Below, piece after piece: positions 23,685-36,200 of a stretch of 64,000 nucleotides of DNA. Source of the stretch: Setaria digitata (lineage: Eukaryota > Nematoda > Chromadorea > Rhabditida > Setariidae). The stretch lies in contig RCAB01000002.1 in NCBI GenBank assembly GCA_003640385.1, forward strand, positions 310,001 to 374,000, written 5' to 3'. Positions within the stretch are counted from its first letter, which is position 1, and the number at the start of each line of letters is the position of its first letter. The position numbers and the translations under genes were made by a program. Below the pieces are notes generated by a model. That model was not told the origin of the DNA and did not search any database. It was given only the letters and a program-made list of their open reading frames with translations.

Positions 23685-25042
23685 GGGAAAGATAGAATCG
23701 ATGGAGATATTTGCAACTGCAGAAACCAAAATGAAAGAAGTCGATGTATCACAAGCATATCACAACTTTAGGGTAAGATTCATGAATCACTGGAGTGAGT
23801 TCGTTAGGAATCAATTTAACTTACAATCTGAATGCCCCAATAACTCGCATATTTTCCCAGAAGTTTTCAGCAGGGATACATAAATGAAGACCTTACTGCT
23901 GAGACCCACCGGAAGGAATTCGTTTCGGAATATGTTATACATCGGCCACTCTCACATCTCGTGGAGTCTTCTCAAAAATGCGTGACAAGTCTTCGCAATA
24001 AACTTAAAAGTTTCAACAAATTTATAAAAAATGAATAGTTTGAGTATAATATTTTCCAATTCGATGCATTTAATTTATTTTAAAAGCTGAATCCATTTGA
24101 GCCCAGCAATTGAAAAATGTGTAGGAGTAGTCAAAATTTATTTCCCAATGGGCCCACAGTCTAATTCAGAAAGAGCCATCGTAATATTTCCCTTGGTAAA
24201 CAAATCCTTTCGGAGTTACTTCCATTAATTTCTGATTCACTTTAAAATACTGTTTGATCCGCTTAGAAGTTAAGTTTTAATTAAACCTATATCTCTGTAG
24301 TTAATTTATTTGATACCTCCGATTGGCCATAAGGATTGCTGGAAGTCGCATGAGAAGTTCGTTTTAAATCTGAGTTCTGTTTTGACTGAATGGAAATCTG
24401 TAAGAGTGTTAGAACTTAATTCATTCTCAATTTTAAATGTTCAATTGAATTAACTCTGAGATTTTCAATTACTTCTGGGCCAAACTATGAGAAGTTTTTC
24501 AGCAAAGAAGTACAAAAGCTCTCTGTAACTTCAGTAAATTTTTGTCAGGAATTAATTCGTTTTTCTCCTATATCAATATTAAAAATTTCTGAAATATGAA
24601 GACTGCATCTGTTCTCTCATACACTGAGTGTAATTTCCAGTCCATCTATCTAATCCTCTTACATCACTACCTTCAAGCAAAGCAGCTCGTTTAATCTGAA
24701 ATCTTCTTGACTTATGGCCTAACAACAATGACTTCATTTTTTATCTTGTTAAACGACAAGTTCTTTGCTTCGTCCTTTCCTTTTTTCATTTATCTCCTTA
24801 ATAAACAGAAAAGTCACAATTCTGAAGATTCAGAATTGAGGGATTAATAATAAAATCCGTTGATAATATTTTTGAAGACACACTACAAATCATTTGCATT
24901 ATAATATTGAGCCCTAACAAAACAAAAAGCTTGTTTTTAACCCTTAATTATCTAAACTAATTGCATTATTTATTTTATTGCGACTTTTATTCAATATTAT
25001 AAATCGTTTTCAATAAATCACATAGTAAAGGATTAACTTACC
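23685..25042. other. convergent intergenic region
   Basis: Between the kinase tail exon and the stop of the minus-strand MIG-18-like gene. TTTATT at 24969-24974 reads AATAAA on the minus strand, about 70 bases after that gene's stop. A 60-codon frame at 23701-23883 has no recognisable family and is not supported as a gene. Confidence 0.5.
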
Positions 25043-28004
25043 TCAAATTGAATTAGTTTTATTGGTTACAATTGGAATAATTTTGAACAAAACACTCTTA
25101 TCACTGCCACTGGTGCAAATGTATACCTAGAAAATGGAACGATGGATTTCATTTTAAACTTTATAGTTAACAAACAAAACGCAAGTTGCGCCTCTCTTTA
25201 CTTTATTTGCCTGTATAGGATCAAGAGATGGATTTAATTTTTAAAATTTAAAATAAATCTTTGTTTAAAGCAAGAAAGGTAGTTGCCAGAAAAAATGGAG
25301 CAAAGGGATTTTATGGGTTAAGGAACCGTGAATTTGGTTGACAAAAAATTTTGCTCAGTGGAATCAAAGTTTCTAATAAGAGAATTTTCATGCTTTAGAC
25401 AAAGACAGTTTTAGTGCTATGTTTTAGACTTGTCATGTCGTATTTTATTAACGGAACGGAACAGCCAACTTGCGTGTATACAAAGTTTGGTTGTAAAATA
25501 TGAATTTTAGTTACAGTTTATTTCCTCATGAATTTATCATCTCTAGATCAAATATTTTTGAGATAACAAAAAAAAAAAGATGTCAAACTATTTGCAGCAA
25601 TTTTTAAAAGAGTGATATGAAAATTCATTAAGTAATTGCAGTCTCATATTTTAACCGGTTTATTTGTACAACAATGTTTAAAATACAAAGTTATTGGAAA
25701 CGGCAAGCGGAAACAAACTAGTGAGACGAAGATAAACGGAAAGATTGAAAATGTGTAAGAAAGTGGTGATTGATATGTGGCGCGTGTGCCAGGGGAAGTG
25801 TCTTCTGAAGAACTCACCTTACCATTACGCGTAAATTCTGAATTGAGATCGATGGTGAAACCATCGGCGAAGCAAGCTTCGATAGTGACTGCACCACGTT
25901 CATTGCATTTCTTAACGAAATTTCCATTTTCGATCCATCTTGAAATGATATATTCAAGGTGAATTGCCAGTAGTGGCGATAAATTTGAAAAAAATTTGTC
26001 ATAAACACCATTACAAACCATTCATCACAGGAAAGCAGATGCAACAGCTAAAGACAAATTCAAGTAAATTTAAAAAAAAAAAACTGCCTGAAAAAGAAAA
26101 AAAACATACGTTTCACCGATTTGTTTCCTCATCCCGTTAACAATGCAATGAAATGTTCCTAACTTCGGTGCTATTTGAGAAATTCTCGGAAATTCTCGTG
26201 TCAGAGTTACCGTACCATTATTGTGGGCTGTACACCTAAAAATAACTTTAAGAGTAAATTCATTTAGGAACATCTAACATTTGCTACTTTTTCATTTATT
26301 TTAAACATACTTCAAAGCTTTCTTTTTAAGTGATTAGTTTACTATTGCTGTTACTATTAAATATAAATCTTTCATAAGACATAAAAATTATACAACACGG
26401 CTGCGAGAACAATAAACAAATGTATGAATAATAATAGTAAATCACGAATAGGACGTGATGAAATGCGCTTTCCATGAAAAAGATAATTAACTATTCCGAA
26501 TGTGCAAAAAATTAGTGATGGACAAATTGCAGTCCTTAATATACATGAAATTTAAATAAGAAATCAGTTAACTTTATAGTTGTTTATTTGGTCAGTGAGC
26601 TTCTAGACTTACAATTTTCTTACTTCTGACTAAAACGACATTAAGAAAGCGTTGTAAAACTGATTAAGCTTTAATTTTCTAGAAAAACAGAAACAAACTT
26701 ATATTGAGTTCCTTTGTGGGTAACAGATGTGTTTAATCCAAGCGGAATGCCGTCATTCGTCAAACAGTTCATAATACGTGAGCCTGTTGTTGCACAAGTT
26801 TTATTGAAGTTCTTTTTACTAAGCCACCACTCACCTAGACAGTTGTCAACTTATAAAAAGAAATGAAATTTGTGTTTCATTACTTGAAATGATTAAAATA
26901 TGACGGTTGACTGCAAAATGAAATTGTTTACCAATACGATGTCCTTCACAGCTCACATTCCGGATGACGTAATTTTTCTGCATTCGATATGCTCCAGACG
27001 GCAATCTTTTACATCGAAATTTCTGAAGGATTAAAATGGTGTTAAGTTAAAATTAGGATGTTATAAGTAGGATTAATAATACAAATTTTTTTTGAAAAGC
27101 GATGTAATTAGAATTTAAAAATTGCTGTGAAGTCTTGACTGTTATGAAAAAATATTGTCAATTATTTTTGTAAGTTATGCAGCTATAAAATGAGTTAAAA
27201 GATTATGGATAACCAAATTGAAAAGTAGACAAGTTTGAGGGTCTGATATTACCTCCATTTATAAAAAATCGTTTGTTTTGGAAAAGCTTAACAGTGATTT
27301 GTAAGACTTACAAATTTTAGCTTGCTTAACTTTATTTAATTTAAATTAATCTATATTAACTTGAATAAAATACATTTCGCTTTCAAAACATGACACATCA
27401 TCATACGTTTTCTTTAGATATTCCAAAATATTTTAGATATCCCAAAATTTTTGCCTATAATTTGCAAGTCAGGAACTAATTTATAGCAAATCAAACGAAC
27501 CACATCATCCTCGGTTATCTCATCACCGTCATGCATTTCAATGCCTTTTGGTGTTTGACAGGCAACGACATCAGCGCGCCAGGATCCGTTTGGAGAAATG
27601 TGACATTCTATAATAAATGCTGATCGTACTACCTGCAATCGCATTTTTAACTTCAGAATCGCGGATTTATCCATCTAATAAAGTAGATAAAGAAGTATTA
27701 TTTGTTTATATTGTTTCTAGTCTTGAAGCAAGTGCATATATATATTTATCGTTTTATTTATTCTGAGTAATAAACTTGAAAACGTCCCTCTAAAGAATTT
27801 TGCGTCAAGAATCTTGCAGCTCAAAGAGCAGAAAAGTTAAGCAAGGATTCCAGGGAAAACTTGAAATTTACTTACCCATCGATCGCCATCGTTATGATGC
27901 TCACCCATATAAGTGCAGACAATGGCTTGGGTACCTTTCCCGAAACTTGATAATAATATCAGCAGCATTAGTGATGCTGTGCTAAGGGTGATTGTATTAC
28001 ACAT
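25043..28004 (-). CDS. Secreted cysteine-rich protein, MIG-18-like (fibronectin type I-like repeats)
   Basis: Exons on the minus strand: 28004-27876, 27674-27501 (3' end uncertain), 27022-26932, 26849-26699, 26235-26110, 25938-25818, 25126-25043, about 291 aa. The first exon encodes a signal peptide (LSTASLMLLILLSSFGKGTQA). Mature repeats follow, built on a pattern of G-x-W, then a paired cysteine segment: CTYMGEHHNDGDRW, SWRADVVACQTPKG, FRCKRLPSGAYRM, NCLGEWWLSKKNF, FHCIVNGMRKQIGETWIEN, GAVTIEACFADG and NGKVYICTSG. This resembles the nematode abnormal-cell-migration-18 type domain of secreted matrix proteins. Function is inferred only by resemblance. The final exon is well supported: NGK joins VYICTSG in phase, and its stop is at 25043-25045. 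Exon 2 has no strong donor; GTTCGT at 27500 restores phase and pattern but is a guess. Confidence 0.65.
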
Positions 28005-30254
28005 ATAAATTTAATTTTGGTCTTAAATTTTGGGGAAGCTTGCCACCTATCTGTACGCTACAACAATCTATGACATAGCTATCTGTTCCCGTCCCCTGTG
28101 TCGTCTTTATTTAGTGACAACCATCGTTATCATCAACAGACGAAAAAAAAGAAATAAAGGGGGTGGTTCCATGAAATGAGGATTTGTTGTTTTTCGCGAT
28201 GCATTTATTACTGATATTTATTACTGATAGTAATCTAAGCGTAATTTGATTCTCATCCTTCAGTCTAACGGACAGCAATTTCACTCCTCAGCACTGCTTC
28301 TGAGGAACTTTCTAGTTCTGTGATGTGATTTCGACTCTTTACAATCTTCCATGATCTCTTAGATGAAGGAAATAGTTCTCCGTCTGACCTAGAAATTGGT
28401 CGTTATTGGTTAGTGATTATAAGCTTTAATGGATTTTGAAATTCTGCTGTAGTGGATTAAAAAGTCTTTTACTGATTCCTTGATGGTATGCTTCAGCAGT
28501 TACTTCTTTGATTTAAATTTATTCTTTCAATTTTTTTTTTTGATTTAATTTGTCAATTACTTACAATTTAGAATGACCCACTGCAGTAATAGATTGTTCC
28601 ATCTGAACTATACATGCTTTCATTGTCGTACTGCAGGAACTAAAACTAATTAATTAGTATTCATTCAATCAATTCTTGTAGCTCATGAATTCGGCCTTGA
28701 CAGTGCCGAAAACTAAATTTTTTTTATTTGATGATCATTCGTTTTTTTTATCCGGAGAATTTGCGCAATAATTATGAATTCCTAACAGTTAATAAGCTGT
28801 TTAAAATGTACCGAGTTCCCAAAAAAAGTGAAGTCACATCCAGTTTGAACTTCCACCATTAACAGGAACTCACCGAACTTATAAAAGCTAGTCTCGATAA
28901 AAATGGTTCAGTTTTTGAAGTATAAAACTCATTATTATGATCCTTACTTGATTCACACTCGTATTATAATATTCTCAACGCCAATCACTTAATTCGAGTA
29001 ACGCAACAAATTTATGCCTTTGACGGAACCCTCAATTTTCAATTTCCCATGTTCTTTTATGAATTTGCACTCACCTCTTTCCTTTACAGTTTCATGATCT
29101 CCTAGTAAGAACTTCTATTCTCCGACAAAATATGTGGGAAGTTTACAGAGAGTGCGAACTCTTTTTATGATTTGATAGCTCTCCCACTGGAAATCCTTCG
29201 CAAGCCTGAAATTAGCGGGATTTCACGAAAAAAACTGTAGACTTCTGCTGTAAATGCTACAAAACTTATCGTACAGTCCAAAATTGACGGTTCTCAAAAG
29301 CAGCTCATGAACCTTTCCACTCATTCTCTATCAAGGTATAAGTAGATTAAACTACCGAACTCAAAACTTGAGTTAGGGAGCCTATCACCAAACTAGCATG
29401 AAGTCTTGCTGAGAATATAGAAGAGGTGCTACAGTAAATGAAAATCCGTGACGTTTCTGGATCATAGTCTTATATAATATGGGAGCTTGGAGGATAATTT
29501 TTCCTAGGCTTTATGTTTATAATCATACTGTAATGAAGTCAAAAAGAAATTTATTCAAAACAGGAAATACAAATTGCAAATAAGAGGACTGCAGTAATAA
29601 AAATATGTAATGATTAACAAAGCGGTCCCCCATTACAAATACTAAAGTATATTGCTCAAATTTTTTATAAATTCTTGATGAATGAAACCAATATATAACA
29701 AGTACTTATTGTAATTTAAATGCAGGAAGAAATTTTGGACTCATGGGGTGTATTTAATGTTTTAAAACTTTAAAACAAGGTATTTAAGACAATAGCAGTG
29801 ACTAATATGCAAAAAATAATGATCGCATATGAAGAAACGGAAAATAACAACGTATTTAGATATCACAGAACATAAAAATCCGAAAAAAATGAATTATACA
29901 AAACCTTCAAATATGAAAAACCTGGCAAAGAAAAAAAAAGGAAGCCATACTTGAAAATTTAATGAAAAGGCACGAATAAGTAGCTTAAATATACGCCATT
30001 AACGCGATTCTAAAAATGGTTAGTCAAATAATATCAAAAACTTTTTGCTTGTATTCCAACCAATTGGAATTACCTTTAACACTGCGAAAACTATACTTGG
30101 TCAATAAACAAATAAATCAAATTGGATGTATTCTTCTAAAGCACTGGAAAAAATTAGTAAATGGAAACAATATACAGTGGGAAATGCTATTTACAAGAAA
30201 GTAAGCAACGTTAAAATATTCTAAGCAATACAAAACAAGCATAAAAATCCGAGA
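28005..30254. other. intergenic region, no gene seen
   Basis: 2.2 kb between the MIG-18-like start and the EEA1 stop, both on the minus strand. AT-rich. No splice-bounded open frame with family similarity on either strand. It should hold the promoter of the MIG-18-like gene and the EEA1 3' UTR. Confidence 0.55.
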
Positions 30255-33200
30255 TTACCGATGCATAATTTCTTCATAACAAGCGCTGCACACACGAACT
30301 GGATTTCTGGATGACACTATCTTAGCTGTAAATGATGAGCATGAGGCGCAAAATATCTGTCCGCATTGTCTACAGTGATGTTTTCGATTTGTAAGGGTAA
30401 ATGGTTTGTCACATGCATGACAATTTCTAGCCTCCGAATCTTCTAACCATTTACGTGATACCTGTTTCGCAAAATCCATCTAAAACATCACAACTTTTTA
30501 AAATTAGTGAAGGTTGAACGCTGAACCTAAATCATTCAAAAAGCAATCAAAAAAACAAACAGGAAGATCTTGAGAATTTAACCTGCAGGTTTTGATTAAC
30601 TTGTCCAAGTTCGCGGATCGCAGTTTGAACATCGTCAAAATTCCTTTTGTTTACTACAGCCCTTTCGCGTTCAAATTCAAGATCACTTTCAGCCGCTAGA
30701 TACCTGAATAAAGTTGAATTGATTTTGATTTTTCTTGAGTATATGGTAAATACGTCATATTAACCTTTCTTGCAACGCTCGTTTTTCTTGCAATAACTCT
30801 GTCTTCCTTTGTTCCATTTCTGCAAACAAACAATTAATACGAAAATAGAAAGGAAATATATAGAGCAGAAACAAAAGCAAGCAAAGTCTTCAGTGAACTT
30901 CTGCGACTAATTAATATAAGAAGAGACTCAGTGAAGCAAATTAAAAAATAAAAAAACCTACCACCCTGAACAATTCTTAATTCCTTTAAATCTTTTTTAA
31001 CGTTTTCCAAATCACTTTTCATTTGTTTCAAATGTGCATCCTTTTCTTTAATACTTTGTGACGCCTCTTCCAATCTACTTTTCTCTGTTTCGAGCTGTAC
31101 ACTGATTTTGGACAAACTTTCTTCTTTGTCTTTCTTACATTTCTCCTACAAATATATTTGTAGCAGAATAAAACCCATAAAACAAAAACAGACTATGAAG
31201 CAGGGTTAAATTCAGAATTTTGAAACAAACCAAACTATTCCTTAGCAAATTTGTCTCTTCCTCGAAATCATTTTTCAGCTGTATTAAACACTTCCCCCGA
31301 TAATCCATCTCTTTCTTCAACTGAAATATTAAATGCAACTTACGAGTTCACATAATATTAAGAAATTTTTTTTTTTTTTAAATATCTAATACCTCCGAGT
31401 TCTCCTCGTTTAATTTTAAAATCTCATTCGCCAGAGTACATCTTTCTTTTTCTTTTGAACACAATTTTTGATGCATTTTTTCCTGTAATTGAACTATTCT
31501 CATCAACAGTAATGAAGAATTTATGACGGAGCCACTTAGGTACTTACGTACATAGCTGATGAATATTTAAACTAAGAATTTTAGTTGGTGATCCAAAATC
31601 CAGTAAACGGTCTCACATACTGAGTATATAAATTATACTGGATCTTTCCATATTTCGAAGCAGATTTATTTTTTCTCTAAAGATTACCATTTCCATTGAC
31701 TATAATTAAAAATAACGACCAAAAACTATAAGCCCACCACTTCCTCCATCATGCTAGATAACTGTTTGTCCTTCTCACAGACTTTCTCGTTTAATCCAGA
31801 AATGGTTTCCAGCTGTGTCGCCACTTCCTAGAAAAAGGTTACTTAGGTACATATTTCACAAGGCCTTACCACATTTAGCACTACAATTTTGTTGATTCTA
31901 GTTTTCAAAAAGTTTTTTTTCCTTTCGACACTTCTTTTCCTTCTTTTTTACTTTCGACCAGTGTTATATCTTCTCTCACAGTTCTCCCCATTTCCAACTT
32001 TCTAAACATATTCTTTAATTTACCTCATTTTCTTAAAGGTAGCCGCTTATCGCCTAACTGTTAATTAATTCCAGTAAACAGCACTCATGAAATTCTTCAC
32101 TCACCACTTGATGAAATCCCATAGTTCAACTTGATAGTATAAAAACATTACAACGTAACCCTTTCTTTTGCAGCCAATACTGCTGTGTTCTCCTGTTGCA
32201 ACTCCTGCAATCTGCACTGTAGATCTTTTATAGATTCATCATAATTACGTTTTTCAAACTCCAAATTTGCCATTAAACCGTTGATCTTTTCCTCCAATTC
32301 CTGTAATATTCAAGTCACAAACATCATTCAAGCACTCAAACAGTATTCTCTGATAATAACTTTACCTTACCTTCATAAACAAAAGCGTACCTTTCTGTTA
32401 CATTTAAGAGCTTGAACACTTTCTCTAGCACATCGTAACTCTGCTTTCAACTCATCGATCTCCCTCTCCCTCTCCTCCTTCTCGACTGCGTTTTTCGCTG
32501 AGATATTTTCTTTCCATAATTCGATTTCCTGTAAATGGCTGCACTTTTTCACACACAATTATGAGTGATGACCAATTATTTTCCAAGAAATATTGCTGGG
32601 AATTCGAAATATCAAAATACGAACACAATACATCTCTCATTTGAATTTATGAAATGTTAGAAAATCAATAAAAATACATTTTCTTCTCTGTTTTTCCGCC
32701 TTGATACTTCATAAAACTAATTAACCCTTCGAAAATGCTAGCAGCATTGAATCTACTTTGAAATTATTTTTGGCTTCTACAATTTAATGAACAGAAGCTT
32801 TCTATACAAATATTTTGTGGTCTAAACAAAGTTCCCTTCCCGCAGTAAAAATACTATTTGTGATTATCAGTCAAAAAATTTCCAAAAACTTCTAGCTCAC
32901 GAGCCTCTTTCGATGTCTTTACCTTTATTAGGAGTTCCTTTTGGTGCAAGCTCTCGAGTAATTTAAACTCATTATCCTTATATCTCGAACAGTCTTCACC
33001 CTGCAAATAATTACACTACTTGAAATATTTAAAATACTGGAATTGCCTTCCAAATTTTTTTCCCTAAAATAAAACAAAGACAGCTGCTATCAATGTTTAT
33101 GAAAAAAAAAAAGAATTATTTTCATTGTCTACGGAAACTGATTAGAAATCATTAATATTAACTGGACAAATCAAAACAAGCGGAAAGTCCCCAAACAATG

Positions 33201-36200
33201 AACAAAAATATAACATACCAGTGCAGAAAACTGCTGCAAAACCGTTTCAAGTTGATCCTTTAGCACGTTTTTTTCCTCTTCGCATGTGGATAATATTTTT
33301 TGTAACTCGGAAATATTTCCGGTCAAATTATTCTCTCTCTCCGCTAACTGAAACAATATACAACACAGATAATTTTCGTGCACAGTTTCTATCAGACAAT
33401 TTTTCATGGCGAAAGGATTTTGCATGCGGAAATTTCTATAATAAGAGTGTTGTTACAGTCCTGCGTTACTTTTTCCTTTAGATACAGATTAAAAAAAAAT
33501 GATATGAGCATGTTTCCAACTTCACTTCTTACGAAACATCAAATGGAAAAACAGAATGTTTCTTAATAGTTTTACATAAAGAATAAACAATAACTTTGTT
33601 TCAAAACCTGAGCAAGGAGCTTGAAAATGTTTAACAAAAGAAAGTCAAATATGCTTAAAAAAAAAAAAAAAAAACCTGTTCTCTTGCTATTATTACTTTG
33701 TTTAGTTCCAGCTGTACAATTCTCATTGCTTCTTCTAATTTCGAATATTCTTCATTACATCTGCCCGCTGCAACTTCTTTTTCATGCAATTCGCCATTCT
33801 GTGATCACATCATCGTTGAATACCAATGAGAATGGAATAATTGGGGAATTTATATGCAGATAAAGGTGTTCTGATGACGCAACCAGCAATTTATATAAAA
33901 TAAAACTTGAACCAAAAGTAACAAATAGGAAGAAAAACCTATATCATTTTGCAGCCAACAATTTTAATCACTGGTTGAACCAGTCGTGGTATACTTCTCG
34001 ACGTTAACACATAAACAATTAAAGGTAATAAAGTTACTAAGAATATTCAGCAAACAGAAAGAATTCTAACAAAAATTAGCACTTATTGGAAAACCACATC
34101 CACATTCATTAAATGAAAGGTAACCAACCAACTGTCGAGTCTTCTCCTCCATTACCGAAAGCTTCTCACAGACTAATTTCAATTCGATACGTTCTGCTTC
34201 AATTATTTTATTCTTCTCTTCAATTGTCTGCATCGTTTCTTCTAGCATTTCCGTTAACTGAAAAATTTGCTTCATATACGATGATAATTAAAGATGGAAA
34301 ATACTTCATAGTTATATATAAAATCTACACTACAGCACTCCATCCCTTACATCCCTTATTGCGTGGATTTAAAGCTGCTCTTATCTATTCATTGTTTCTT
34401 TGTATATATATACTCCACTTAAGTTTCGGCTAAAATCAAACTAAAAAATAATACAATGTCGAAAATTATCAAATGGTCAGCGTAAATCGAGTGCACTTAA
34501 GTTGAACTTCATAATTTTTGGAAACTATACAGTGGTTTTCATTCGTGATCTGACAAAATATCCTGCATGCAAACCAATTTTCGATGAAGTGAAAATCCAC
34601 ATGACCGAACCGAAATAATTAATGCAAAATTACAACATAAAAACAACAAACCTTTTTATTTTCATTCTTAGCAGAAACATAGTTCTGGTTCAGCTTAGTC
34701 AGTTCAATTCCAAGTTTTTTCATTTTCTCATGTTCAGCGTCTAGCTTTTCCTTCCAACATTCTTCACATTCATATATCTCGCTTTCATGTGAGGCTTTTA
34801 AAGATTTCAGAGTTTCATTTAATCCATTTACTGCTTCCTCAAGTGCCATTTTCTCCTTATGGATTTGTTCCATTGCTAATTTCTCAGCTCCGTCACCTTC
34901 GGAAATCTATTTAAAAGAGAAACTCTTCCTTGACTAAAGTGAACCAAAAAATTAATCGCAAATCACAAAAATATTTGAAATTCGTTTGCCTTTTTTTCGA
35001 AATTACATGATAAGCTGAAGAATTCCCGTGCAAAATAATGTTCATATATTGTAGAAAAAAAGAAAAAAAAAAAACGAACTTTTTGCATCAGAAGTGATTC
35101 TTTTGACTTCGCTTCTTTTAAATCCTGTTTCAAACTATCTTCGACTGCTGATGCTTCACCCAAGGAAGTTTTTAGTTTGACAACGTTTTTTTTCAACTGT
35201 TCAATTTCCTTTCGATATTCAGTCATCATTTCTTCATTCTTAATTGCCTGAGTTTCCTGAAACCACGTCATATATTGTAAAGGCAATGAAATAATTCCTT
35301 TCAAAAATAAAAAAAAAATCCACTATATCACTATTTCTACCTTTTCCGCGCAATTCTGTTTTGTTTCATCTATCGAAGTAGTTAATGACACGATTTCTTT
35401 TTGGAGGTTAATGAGCTGCTTCTCGGCCTAAAGCACAAATTTTTCTTAAACCTTGTAATATATAACATGACCAGCTATACGGAACGAAAAAAAATTTATA
35501 AACAAGTTTTAACAAACTTTCTCAGCTTTTTTTACAGCCTCTTCTAAAGCATGCTCATTTTTCCGCAACTCTTCTTTGTATTTCGCATTCTCCTTCGAAA
35601 CCTAAATTTGAGAAAATTAAAAAGAAAAGAAGAGAACACCATGAATCGGAAGAAAATGTCATGAACTTCAAGTTTTCACCGCTTAAAAAAAACATAAAAG
35701 CAATACAGTATTCATTAAATCATTGCTGATATTACCTCCAACATGGATTTTTTTGAATCTTCAAGTTCTGAAAGTTTATTTCTTTCAGTTCCATTACTGA
35801 AGACTTTGTTCTCGCATTTACGAACAATAAGTTCTAAGTCGTCAATTTTCTTACAAGCAACAAAGACCCTTTGCACTGAGTTTGTGAGTTTCTCCTGTAA
35901 TTGGAAGTTTCAGTCTCTCCTGTAATTGGAAGTTTAAGTGGGATGTAGCGTTAAAGTGTAACGAAAATGAAGATAACATACTTCCCAGACTTTCCTGAAA
36001 GAGTCGATTTCTTCAAGAAGTTCCTTAGATCCATTTTCAAATCTAAAATAATTGCTGAATATAAAACAGAACCATTTTATGCTATCTCGCCATAAAATCA
36101 GCTATTCTTTTGAATGAAATTCACCTTGCGATCGTATTCTTCAGAGCTCCGATGTTGCTCTTCTGAGTCTCAATTTCGAGAGTTAACCTGAAGAGATATT

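Noticed and set aside
23701..23883. 60-codon open frame after the kinase gene
   Set aside because: No family resemblance. The bases before it are better explained as the kinase's last tail exon, ending at 23684.
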